A stretch of DNA of 13,349 bases from Pseudomonas_T sp032052615. Lineage in GTDB: Bacteria > Pseudomonadota > Gammaproteobacteria > Pseudomonadales > Pseudomonadaceae. Under the pieces are notes generated by a model that had not been told where the DNA came from, ran no database searches, and worked only from the letters and a program-made list of their open reading frames with translations. The DNA lies in assembly GCA_032052615.1 (NCBI GenBank), contig DAMBWF010000025.1, forward strand, positions 1 to 13,349, given 5' to 3'. Below are positions 7,108 through 13,349 of the stretch, piece after piece. A program made the position numbers and the translations under genes. The first letter of the stretch is position 1. Each line of letters starts with the position of its first letter.

Positions 7108-8138
7108 AAGCGCTGGTATTGAACGGACGCAATGCCCTGGAACTCGTGGAATACGCCACCCCCGAACTCCAGCAGGAGGACGACGTGATCGTCAGGGTGG
7201 TGCAGACCGGCATCTGCGGCACCGACCGCAGCATCCTGGTGGGCAAGTTCAGCGCCAAGCCCGGCACCATTCTCGGTCACGAGTCGGTGGGCGTGGTGGA
7301 AGCCGTGGGGACGGGCGTCGCCACGCTGGTCCCCGGTCAGCCGGTGATCATCAACCCGACCCTGTACTGCGGCGGCTGCCCGAGTTGCCTGGAAGGTCAC
7401 CTCAATTTCTGTCAGAACAAGGCCGGCAACGAGGTGGGCGTGGACCGCCATGGCGCCTTCGCCGAGTACATCCGCCTGCCGGCGCGCTTCTGCCATGCCA
7501 TCCCCGACGGGATGAGCTTCGATCGGGCGGTGATGGTCGAGCCGCTGGCGTGCGCCCTGAACAACCTCGAGGCGGCCGGTCTTGGCGCCGGCGAGACGGC
7601 GGTGATCGTCGGCGGGGGACCAATGGGCATCGTCTCGGCCATGCTGGCGCTGTTCCTGGGCGCGCGTGTCCGGGTGGTGGAACCCGATCCGTTCCGCCGC
7701 GAAGCCTGCCGGGCGATCTTCGAGCACGATCCGCGGCTCGACCTGGCCAGCCCCGACGAGCCCCGGCTGGAACGCTCGGCGGACGTGGTGGTGGAGTCGG
7801 TGGGCAACCTGCTGGAGACCGCCCTGAACTACGCCAAGCCTCGCGCCCGGGTGGTGATCATGGGCTACAACAGCAAGGCCACCGCCAGCATCCGGCCGCT
7901 GGATATCCTCATGCGCGGACTGAGCATCATCGGCGCCGGGGACTATAACAGTCATATTTTCCAGCGAGCGATCCGCATCGCCGCCGATCTCCCGCTGGAA
8001 CGGATCATCACCGCGCGCTTCCCGCTGGAACACTACGAAGCGGCCTTCGCCAGCCTTTCCCCATCGCCGGGCAATCCCTACTCCGCGCTGAAAGTGCTGA
8101 TCGTCGCGGACCGCGAAAAAGCCAGGGAGGCGGCCTGA
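7104..8138 (+). CDS. Zinc-dependent medium-chain polyol dehydrogenase, GutB1-like (proposed third azasugar step)
   Basis: This 344-residue medium-chain dehydrogenase keeps both zinc sites. Catalytic ligands are C38 (GICGTD), H59-E60 (GHES) and E146 (VEPLAC), and the structural zinc uses C89, C92, C95 and C103 (C-x2-C-x2-C-x7-C). The Rossmann loop GGGPMG is at 170-175, and the acidic E193 at the end of the next strand points to NAD rather than NADP. A GGGAG site precedes the ATG, which overlaps the phosphatase stop by four bases. In the azasugar model it oxidises the free primary hydroxyl of the amino-polyol, and the resulting aldehyde is captured by the amine to form a six-membered ring, as proposed for GutB1. 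Sorbitol-, threonine- or inosamine-type dehydrogenase activity are the other options by sequence alone. Confidence 0.88.
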   Translation: MKALVLNGRNALELVEYATPELQQEDDVIVRVVQTGICGTDRSILVGKFSAKPGTILGHESVGVVEAVGTGVATLVPGQPVIINPTLYCGGCPSCLEGHLNFCQNKAGNEVGVDRHGAFAEYIRLPARFCHAIPDGMSFDRAVMVEPLACALNNLEAAGLGAGETAVIVGGGPMGIVSAMLALFLGARVRVVEPDPFRREACRAIFEHDPRLDLASPDEPRLERSADVVVESVGNLLETALNYAKPRARVVIMGYNSKATASIRPLDILMRGLSIIGAGDYNSHIFQRAIRIAADLPLERIITARFPLEHYEAAFASLSPSPGNPYSALKVLIVADREKAREAA

Positions 8139-9967
8139 TGAGCATGCGCGTGGCCTCCATCGTCGCGGACCTGGGCCGCCCGCCCCTGATCGGCGAATAC
8201 CCCTACTACCGCGCCGCGCCCTCGGTCTGGGAAGACAACCTGCGAGAACTCAAGCGCAACGGCGTGGACGTCGTGTCGTTCTACGTACCCTGGCGCTTCC
8301 ATGAAGTGCCCGGCCTGGAAGCCCCCGGTACGGCCTCGCGGTTCTTCGATTTCAATGGGGCAACCGATCCGCAACGGAACCTGCGCGGGCTGTTGCGCCT
8401 GATCCAGGCGGCCGGCCTCAAGGCGCTGGTCAAGCCGGGCCCGTTCATCCACGCGGAAGTGCAACTGGGCGGGTTGCCGGATCGGCTTTGCGAGCCGGGA
8501 CGCCACTGCGCCGCCAATGGCTTGTCCGGGCGACCACTGTTGTCCCAGGGGAAGCCGCTACCGAGCCTGTTCGACCCGGAGGTCCGCCAGCAGGTAGCCG
8601 GTTGGCTGGCGGCGGTGGACGAGCAGATCGTTCGCCCCTTCGGCGGCGCCGATGGCCCGATCGTCGCCGTGCAGATCGGCAACGAGGGCATCTACAGCGA
8701 GGCGGGGCTTCCCTTGGAGCGACTCGACGCCTCGGCGCCCGCGATCACCGCCTTCTGGGCCTGGATCCAAGCCCGCGGATCGGACCCGACCGATCCGGGC
8801 CCGCGCGGGCTGGAGCGCTGCAGCCAGGACGAAGCCGTGCGGCGACTGCGCCAGGAATGGCCCCGCTGGTCGGGGCATGCCTTGGTCGAGCACTGGCGCT
8901 GGCTGGCCGGTTTCCATGACGCCACGCGGCCGACCCTGGTCAACGTGCCGCTGGTGCGCCTGGATGCGCCCGGCAACGCTTTCGCCGGTTGGATGGCGCG
9001 ACACCTCGCGCTGCGCGACAGCAGCCACCGGATCGGCCATACGGAATGGATCGGCAACGCCGCCAGTGACCGGGTCGCCTTCATGAGCCATGTGCTGGGC
9101 ATCCAGGCAGGGCATACCGACACCCTCGAAGCCAACTGGGGCTTCACCTGGAGCGATGCCTCGTTCGCCGAGCCCCGGGTTCCGTTATTCCATGCCCTGC
9201 TCGGGCTGATGCTCGGCTCGACCACCTGCAGCGTCTACACCGCCTGCTCCACTCGCACCTGGAGCGGGGAAATCGACCTCGATCCCCAGGGTTTGCGCGC
9301 CGACGGGCTCGACCCCAGTCTCTACGGGCCGCCCTATTGCCCCGGCGCGCCGCTGCGGGAAGAAGGCGAGTCCTCGCCCAATGCGCTGGCCTTGCAGCGC
9401 CTCGCCGCCTTTCTAGGCCGGGCCGGGGCGGACCTGCTGAACACCCGGCTGGTCACGGTGGCGTCCCTGCGGCTGAGCAAGCGGGCGATCCTCGACGCGG
9501 CGGTCGGCTCTACCCGCCGCCCCTGGCTGGACGCTTTGCTGGCGGCCCTCGAAGACCTGCTGTTCCAGCGGGGCGTTTCGCTGGACATCGTCTTGGGCGA
9601 CGAGGCGGAACCCTTGTCACCGAATGTCCTGTGCCTGGAAGGCCAGCCCGGCGACGACGACCGTCTCTACCGGCACGTCTCGGAGGCCCTCGCCCAGCAA
9701 CCTACACCCCGGGTCGGCTGCCATGACCGCAGCGGCGCGACCGCGTTGCTCACCCGCCAGTCCCCCGATGGTCGCATTCTGTTCCTGGGCCTGTTCAACC
9801 CCGGCAAGACGGTTGACCGCGTCTCGCTGCGCACGCCCGAGGGGGAAACCACCCTTGACCTTGTACCCGGTGGCGCCTGCGTTCGCGTGTACCGGGACGG
9901 CCGCTTATACGAAACGGTGGAGACCGCGGACCTGGATGGCCATTCGAATCGGAGGGGCGCCCCATGA
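8138..9967 (+). CDS. GH35-like (beta-galactosidase clan GH-A) protein within the azasugar-type operon
   Basis: This 609-residue cytoplasmic protein (no signal peptide) has a GH35-type (beta/alpha)8 barrel in its first 340 residues. GEYPYYRAAPSVWEDNL (19-35), FYVPWRFHE (48-56), VKPGPFIHAE (98-107) and GGLPDRL (111-117) match conserved GH35 blocks. The probable acid/base is E183 in VQIGNEGIY, where the family usually has ENE, and the probable nucleophile is E303 in GHTEWIGN. The remainder is a less recognisable C-terminal half ending in a beta-rich segment (FLGLFNPGKTVDRVSL). The ATG overlaps the dehydrogenase stop by one base, and AGGGAGG precedes it. In an iminosugar cluster it could hydrolyse a glycosylated precursor, act as an inhibitor-tolerant glycosidase, or process an imported glycoside. 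It is not part of the three-gene Bacillus set. Confidence 0.8.
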   Translation: MSMRVASIVADLGRPPLIGEYPYYRAAPSVWEDNLRELKRNGVDVVSFYVPWRFHEVPGLEAPGTASRFFDFNGATDPQRNLRGLLRLIQAAGLKALVKPGPFIHAEVQLGGLPDRLCEPGRHCAANGLSGRPLLSQGKPLPSLFDPEVRQQVAGWLAAVDEQIVRPFGGADGPIVAVQIGNEGIYSEAGLPLERLDASAPAITAFWAWIQARGSDPTDPGPRGLERCSQDEAVRRLRQEWPRWSGHALVEHWRWLAGFHDATRPTLVNVPLVRLDAPGNAFAGWMARHLALRDSSHRIGHTEWIGNAASDRVAFMSHVLGIQAGHTDTLEANWGFTWSDASFAEPRVPLFHALLGLMLGSTTCSVYTACSTRTWSGEIDLDPQGLRADGLDPSLYGPPYCPGAPLREEGESSPNALALQRLAAFLGRAGADLLNTRLVTVASLRLSKRAILDAAVGSTRRPWLDALLAALEDLLFQRGVSLDIVLGDEAEPLSPNVLCLEGQPGDDDRLYRHVSEALAQQPTPRVGCHDRSGATALLTRQSPDGRILFLGLFNPGKTVDRVSLRTPEGETTLDLVPGGACVRVYRDGRLYETVETADLDGHSNRRGAP

Positions 9968-11166
9968 ACGCGTCGACGGATCGGGCTCGGCGCGACCGGG
10001 CGGCCACGGGCTGGGGCGTGATCGCATCCTGCTTCGGCTTCGTCGTGATGGGCGCGCTGCAAGCCCTGTACGGGCCGGCGATCCCGCACCTAATGGATCG
10101 CTTCGCCATCACACCCACCCAGGCTGGGATGGGGCTCAGCGCGCACTTTATCGGCGCGTTGGTGGGCGTGCTGGTGTTCCACAAGGCCTATGGCGCCTTC
10201 AGCAACCGACTCACCCTGGGGGTTTCCTATGGACTGATGGCGATAGGCTGTCTGGTGTTCGCCTATGCCGGGAGCTGGCCGCTGGCGCTGGTCGGGGCCT
10301 TCGTCATCGGGCTCGGTTTCGGTGGCGGGGACTTCGGCCTGAACTTCATTTTCTCCATCGGCTTCGGCCCGCGCAGCGTGGCGATGGTCAACCTGCTGAA
10401 CGCCCACTTCGGCATCGGCGCCATCGCCGGACCGGCCTTGATCGGCTGGTTCGGGGCGGAGCAATACCCGCTCATCTTCCTGGGTTTCGCGGTCTGCTCG
10501 CTGTTACCGCTGCTGCTAATCGGACAGATGACGGCCGCGGTGACGGAGCCGCGAACGAGCGGCGGCCCTTCCGAGGGTCCGCTGCAGGGCGCGCTGGCAG
10601 TCATGGCGGCATTCTTCACAATCTATATCTTCCACGTGGCCATCGAAACCGGAGTGGGTGGCTGGGAACCCACGCACTTGGAGGCGGTGGGGTACGGAGC
10701 GGCCTTCGCGGCCACCGCGACCTCCCTGTACTGGCTGGCGCTCACCGGTGGACGCTTCCTGGCTGCCTGGGTTGGCTTGTACTGGACATCGGAACGGATG
10801 ATGACGGTGAGTTGCGTGGGCATGACCCTGAGCCTGCTGGCAGCCCTGCATCCACGCCTGGCGCCCTTGGCCTATATCGGGGTGGGGTTGTTCATCGCGC
10901 CAATCTTCCCCACCGGGCTGGCATGGCTCACGCGGGTGGTGCCGGCGGCGCGGCGCGGCACGGCCTATGTCATCGCGGCATCCATGGTGGGCGGTATCGC
11001 CTTCCCGCCCCTGATCGGCCGGTTGATCGACAGCCACGGGGTCCAGAGCGCGCCCCTCTTCATGGCCATGTTGTCCCTGGCTTGCACGGTAGCGACCTGG
11101 GTGATCGTCCGTATCCAGAGCGACAGGCATGCGTCATCGTCCTCCAATCCCGCTGAGGAGCTGTAG
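9964..11166 (+). CDS. MFS transporter, fucose/hexose symporter-like
   Basis: This 400-residue protein has about twelve hydrophobic segments and a central hydrophilic loop near residues 193-207. The conserved NLLNAHFGIGAIAGP segment (143-157), YWLALTGGRFLAA (256-268) and IAPIFPTGLAW (311-321) place it near the FHS (FucP/sugar) branch of the major facilitator superfamily. GGAGGGG at 9951-9957 precedes the ATG, which overlaps the glycosidase stop by four bases. It closes the operon. In a biosynthetic reading it would export the iminosugar, which resembles a monosaccharide. In a catabolic reading it would import a glycoside for the GH35-like protein. The sequence does not decide direction. The acidic, serine-rich tail (SSSSNPAEEL) is unremarkable. 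Confidence 0.87.
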   Translation: MNASTDRARRDRAATGWGVIASCFGFVVMGALQALYGPAIPHLMDRFAITPTQAGMGLSAHFIGALVGVLVFHKAYGAFSNRLTLGVSYGLMAIGCLVFAYAGSWPLALVGAFVIGLGFGGGDFGLNFIFSIGFGPRSVAMVNLLNAHFGIGAIAGPALIGWFGAEQYPLIFLGFAVCSLLPLLLIGQMTAAVTEPRTSGGPSEGPLQGALAVMAAFFTIYIFHVAIETGVGGWEPTHLEAVGYGAAFAATATSLYWLALTGGRFLAAWVGLYWTSERMMTVSCVGMTLSLLAALHPRLAPLAYIGVGLFIAPIFPTGLAWLTRVVPAARRGTAYVIAASMVGGIAFPPLIGRLIDSHGVQSAPLFMAMLSLACTVATWVIVRIQSDRHASSSSNPAEEL

Positions 11167-11181
11167 TGGTGAGCAAGGCAG

Positions 11182-11310
11182 CTATCCGGTGAGCCGCCGC
11201 GTAGTCGCTCTGTTCGCGATCACCGCCACGTTGGCGCGCTTCAGGGCCGGGTTCGAGCCTATGGCCACGCCCTCGAGCCAGGGTGTGGCCGATGTCTCGA
11301 TAGGCGTCAG
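11182..11310 (-). pseudogene. Possible 3' remnant of a decayed minus-strand gene
   Basis: This minus-strand frame is open for 42 codons between two stops and has no ATG. Its codons end mostly in G or C, and it reads TPWLEGVAIGSNPALKRAN near the middle, which looks protein-like. The large hairpin at 11263-11290 overlaps it and could produce the apparent codon bias by chance. I do not recognise the family. Confidence 0.18.
11263..11290. terminator. Strong 11-bp hairpin between convergent genes
   Basis: GGCCACGCCCT (11263-11273) pairs with AGGGTGTGGCC (11280-11290) across a 6-base loop. Ten positions are Watson-Crick and one is G-T. It lies 97 bases past the MFS stop and is the most stable structure between the convergent genes. 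No T-tract follows on either strand, so a factor-assisted terminator, mRNA-end stabiliser or extragenic palindrome are all possible. Confidence 0.45.
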
Positions 11311-11474
11311 TCATCAAGGTGAAGGCGGGTATTGCCTCGTCTGTCTATCGTTGCGGGCGAGGCCCCGAGGAAGCCGATATCGGTCAAACGCTTCCTTGAA
11401 AAGGTGTGTGGCGCAAGGCTGACCAAGAGTGAGTTCAGAAACCAATGCAGGCGACTGGCGAGCCTGTGGCAATG

Positions 11475-11498
11475 CTCGATAGGCATGCCTGAATCGAG
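11475..11498. repeat. Nested palindrome sharing a 10-base word with upstream DNA
   Basis: CTCGAT (11475-11480) pairs with ATCGAG (11493-11498), enclosing the perfect palindrome AGGCATGCCT (11481-11490) and a two-base bulge. The left part, CTCGATAGGC, is repeated at 11296-11305, just after the larger hairpin. Confidence 0.4.
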
Positions 11499-11559
11499 GC
11501 AGCCCGTGCATGCAACGCTTCACCCTCTTGCTTGGGCAGGAGGTCTCCGCCGATGCGGC

Positions 11560-11820
11560 CTAACTCGCCACGGGCAACAGTCGTTGTAACGATAACGCCT
11601 GGAGGTCGGAGCGGATGACGGTGACGATCCGTTCGATATCACCCAAGGAAAGTTGGGTCGTGCAGGGGATTCCCGTCACGGTCAGCAGTACATCGCCAGA
11701 GGCAGGTTCGAGCACCTGGGCCCGAAGACTGCGAGGCGAATCGAGCGTTGCAACGAACTCCAGCGGCTGGAAATAGCTTTTCATCACCTCGCAAGCTCGG
11801 GGAAACGAGAAATGTGTCAT
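11560..11820 (-). CDS. DUF1652-like small protein
   Basis: This 86-residue protein opens MTHFSFPRACEVMKSYFQPL and continues with LRAQVLEPASGDVLLTVTGI and LSLGDIERIVTVIRSDLQAL. I recognise this as the pattern of DUF1652, a small family largely confined to Pseudomonas: an N-terminal helix, a short beta-sheet carrying the EPASG turn, and a C-terminal helix. The start at 11820 is preceded by GGAGGGGG, a very strong ribosome binding site. The upstream ATG at 11850 in the same frame would add ten residues and lacks a good site. It is convergent with the MFS gene and divergent from the 12232 gene. Function is unknown, and the family assignment is from memory of its pattern. Confidence 0.75.
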   Translation of the reverse strand: MTHFSFPRACEVMKSYFQPLEFVATLDSPRSLRAQVLEPASGDVLLTVTGIPCTTQLSLGDIERIVTVIRSDLQALSLQRLLPVAS

Positions 11821-12231
11821 GACACCCCCTCCGTATCCGTGCGCGTTCATGCTCGAGGAAGCTTGACAGTAGTCTTCGAAAGGCCAAATTCACAGCAATT
11901 TGAGAGCGGTCGGCACCAACGACCTAGGGGAGTTTCTGGATAAGATGGCTAAGTCCCGAAACTCCCTTGCATTGCTTAAAACGTTGAAACATAGACGCCG
12001 TGATAAATCCGACCAGCGGCATCATTTCTACCCGACGGCATGGTCTATGAGGCGCCGGGTTAGCAATGGGCAGACTCGTTCAGCCGCCTTCTTTCATCAT
12101 TACGACATGAAACGTTAGGTAAGCGACTGAGTGTGACTTGAGCCCTCTATACCGGCATCCACGTTGAGAGAGACCGACCTTAGTCGACAAGCTCTCACGG
12201 GCTTAATCTCGGGCACCTTGGAGACCACTCA
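11821..12231. other. 411-base GC-poor divergent intergenic region
   Basis: This gap separates the divergent DUF1652-like and 12232 genes. By hand count, 11941-12120 is about 49 percent G+C, well below the surrounding genes. It holds a perfect 9-bp inverted repeat (see 11926-11968), a TTGACA at 11863-11868 without a matching -10, and a CATAGAC/GTCTATG pair around 11990-12047. I see no tRNA, no credible ORF and no Rho-independent terminator. A small RNA gene or foreign DNA are possible. Confidence 0.4.
11926..11968. repeat. Long inverted repeat GGGAGTTTC / GAAACTCCC
   Basis: Arms 11928-11936 and 11958-11966 are perfectly complementary over 9 bp. They extend to 11 pairs in RNA if one G-U is allowed (11926-11936 with 11958-11968). 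The loop is 21 bases. It sits in the GC-poor divergent gap, and no T-tract follows. Confidence 0.5.
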
Positions 12232-12501
12232 ATGAACGCCCCTCTTCGCTTCAACGAAGCGCTGCTCATCACCGGCCGAGCCTTTCAACCCTACCAGTGC
12301 GTCGCCTGGGCACCGCAAGATGGAACCGGCGAACTCGACATTAGCGTCCTCGACAGGACTTGCAACCGCGTACTGGGCCGCTCGAAGATTCCCAGCAGTA
12401 CCTACTGCGACCCCCGGAAGCTGGCGAACATTCTCAAGCAGTCTCGCGACGAACTCTCCAACAAGGGCTATGTACTCGCTCCCTGGAGCATGCCGGAATA
12501 A
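12232..12501 (+). CDS. Conserved-looking hypothetical protein, 89 residues
   Basis: The reading frame has an ATG with GGAGA seven bases upstream, and a strong stem-loop follows six bases after its stop, so it looks like a genuine single-gene unit. The product is soluble, with no signal peptide or membrane segment. It reads MNAPLRFNEALLITGRAFQP at the start and includes CVAWAPQDGTGELDISVLDR, then a helical stretch DPRKLANILKQSRDELSN and a C-terminal YVLAPWSMPE. I think similar small proteins occur in other Pseudomonas, but I cannot name a domain or function. Codon use is normal for the window. Confidence 0.7.
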   Translation: MNAPLRFNEALLITGRAFQPYQCVAWAPQDGTGELDISVLDRTCNRVLGRSKIPSSTYCDPRKLANILKQSRDELSNKGYVLAPWSMPE

Positions 12502-12506
12502 GCATC

Positions 12507-12529
12507 GGAGGGCGCGACCCGCGCCCTCC
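12507..12529 (+). terminator. Strong stem-loop after the 89-residue gene
   Basis: GGAGGGCGC (12507-12515) pairs perfectly with GCGCCCTCC (12521-12529) around a 5-base loop, starting six bases after the stop codon. Only a broken pyrimidine run (TCCTCC) follows instead of a T-tract. The position and stability support transcription termination. Confidence 0.65.
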
Positions 12530-12646
12530 TCCTCCATGCACGGGCTTTCCAACTCAGCGTAGCCAACGACGATTCGATAACCGGAACGCTGTCGGGCCGG
12601 CGGAGTCATTTGTTCAGATGCCGCATTACGCGCATGCGAGGCCTGA

Positions 12647-13349
12647 ATGAGTGAAGAAAGCCCCATCGTCCCCCCTTTGGCCAAGGGCGTCAGGCCTATC
12701 CCTGAGGATGAGCAAAGCGATACCGGGACCTCGCTTTGTCCTGTCCTTCCTCCCGACTTGATATACGTCGATGACACACAGCCGGGCATCCGCCGCAGAC
12801 GCCTTCGGGGAAAATTCGCCTATTTCGATTCGGGTGGGCAACGCATCCACGATGAAGCGGCCATCCAGCGGATCAACAAACTCGCTATTCCTCCCGCTTA
12901 TACAAGCGTGTGGATTTGCCAAGACCCTCGAGGCCACCTGCAAGCCACCGGTCGCGATGCGCGAGGCCGCAAGCAATACCGGTACCACGAGCGCTGGCGC
13001 GAGGTAAGAGACGCCACCAAATACGAGCGCCTACTGGATTTCGGCAAGGCCCTGCCCAGGCTGCGCGCTCGGGTCGAGGCCGATCTTCGGAGACCCGGAC
13101 TCGACAAAGACAAGGTCATCGCGACTGTCGTGAGCTTGCTGGACTCCACGCTGATACGGGTAGGCAACATTCAATATGCCAAGGAGAACAAGTCCTTCGG
13201 CTTGACAACGTTGCGCAATCGCCATGTCGAGGTCAAAGGCCAGGCGATACGCTTCCATTTCCGAGGCAAAAGCGGCGTGGAGCACAATGTGAGTCTGAAG
13301 CACCCGCGCTTGGCCCGCATCGTCAAGCGCTGCATGGACTTACCGGGGC
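12647..13349 (+). CDS. DNA topoisomerase IB (poxvirus-like bacterial type), 3' end outside the window
   Basis: The first 234 residues are present. The ATG at 12647 has GAGG five bases upstream. A variable N-terminal tail of about 36 residues leads into LIYVDDTQPGIRRRR (38-52), FAYFDSGGQRI and NKLAIPPAYTSVWICQDPRGHLQATGRDA. The QYRYHERWREVRD segment (110-122) follows. The catalytic domain begins with DSTLIRVGN, whose R171 matches the first catalytic arginine of the family. GLTTLRNRHV follows, and then RFHFRGKSGVEH, where K208 matches the catalytic lysine. The second arginine, the histidine and the nucleophilic tyrosine must lie beyond the edge. The enzyme relaxes supercoils by a 3'-phosphotyrosyl nick and belongs to the poxvirus-like TopIB group found in many soil bacteria. 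Confidence 0.9.
   Translation, partial: MSEESPIVPPLAKGVRPIPEDEQSDTGTSLCPVLPPDLIYVDDTQPGIRRRRLRGKFAYFDSGGQRIHDEAAIQRINKLAIPPAYTSVWICQDPRGHLQATGRDARGRKQYRYHERWREVRDATKYERLLDFGKALPRLRARVEADLRRPGLDKDKVIATVVSLLDSTLIRVGNIQYAKENKSFGLTTLRNRHVEVKGQAIRFHFRGKSGVEHNVSLKHPRLARIVKRCMDLPG

Larger units (their letters stand above)
11167..11559. other. 393-base gap without a convincing gene
   Basis: No reading frame here has both a credible start with a ribosome binding site and recognisable protein similarity. The stretch holds two hairpins (11263-11290 and 11475-11498) that share a 10-base word, CTCGATAGGC, at 11296-11305 and 11475-11484. A short minus-strand frame at 11182-11310 has a coding-like codon pattern. 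The gap separates the convergent MFS and DUF1652-like genes, so a bidirectional terminator function for the first hairpin is reasonable. Confidence 0.5.

Noticed and set aside
6043..8033. Long minus-strand open frames opposite the phosphatase and dehydrogenase genes
   Set aside because: They are antisense shadows rich in H, G, R and Q with no family motifs, opposite genes with complete catalytic motifs.
4880..8138. Kanosamine or aminocyclitol pathway as the main reading of the triad
   Set aside because: Those pathways use a dehydrogenase, aminotransferase and phosphatase too, but their sugar aminotransferases are usually DegT-type. Class III plus IMPase plus zinc dehydrogenase in this order fits the azasugar set better. 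It is kept as an alternative.
9624..11156. A 510-codon plus-strand open frame across the glycosidase and MFS genes
   Set aside because: It is an off-frame reading of two well-supported genes, with arginine/alanine/glycine-rich sequence typical of high-GC shadow frames.
11332..11589. An 85-codon plus-strand open frame in the gap after the MFS gene
   Set aside because: There is no clear ribosome binding site or recognisable motif, and it overlaps the 3' end of the DUF1652-like gene.
11863..11891. TTGACA promoter in the GC-poor gap
   Set aside because: The -35 is perfect, but no -10-like hexamer lies at 16-18 bases.
1..13349. CRISPR arrays, tRNA/rRNA genes, insertion sequences, attachment sites
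   Set aside because: None was seen: no regularly spaced repeats, no cloverleaf-like or rRNA-like segments, no transposase or integrase motifs.

Overview
The window reads as a Pseudomonas-type gammaproteobacterial chromosome segment. The coding regions are GC-rich with strongly G/C-ending codons. The DUF1652-like small protein, the dehydrocarnitine-type CoA-transferase operon with its divergent LysR gene, and the small parvulin all fit Pseudomonas.

Layout. Positions 1-1541 (minus strand) hold a ketone-body/dehydrocarnitine-type operon: CoA-transferase subunit A, subunit B and the first 22 codons of an acetyl-CoA acetyltransferase. A LysR regulator (1661-2587) diverges from it, and the shared promoter region contains a long-spaced inverted repeat. 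A small periplasmic solute-binding-like protein (2652-3383, TTG start) and a single-domain parvulin PpiC (3446-3724) follow.

The centre (3874-11166) is a DeoR-type regulator followed by a tightly coupled five-gene operon: class III aminotransferase, inositol-monophosphatase-family phosphatase, zinc-dependent alcohol/polyol dehydrogenase, GH35-like glycosidase and MFS transporter. All four junctions overlap by 1-4 bases. The order aminotransferase-phosphatase-dehydrogenase matches the gabT1-yktC1-gutB1 signature of azasugar (nojirimycin/1-deoxynojirimycin) biosynthesis known from Bacillus. I infer that this is a Pseudomonas iminosugar gene cluster. In that reading a sugar phosphate (fructose 6-phosphate in Bacillus) is aminated, dephosphorylated and oxidised to an aminoaldehyde/aminoketone that cyclises. 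The GH35-like enzyme and the MFS protein would tailor, tolerate or export the product, and the DeoR protein would sense a sugar phosphate.

Downstream, 11167-11559 has no convincing gene but holds two strong hairpins. A minus-strand DUF1652-like gene (11560-11820) comes next, then a GC-poor gap (11821-12231) with a perfect 9-bp inverted repeat. A small conserved-looking hypothetical gene (12232-12501) ends in a strong stem-loop. The 5' two thirds or so of a poxvirus-like DNA topoisomerase IB gene (12647 onward) runs off the window edge. I found no tRNA, rRNA, CRISPR array or insertion sequence.
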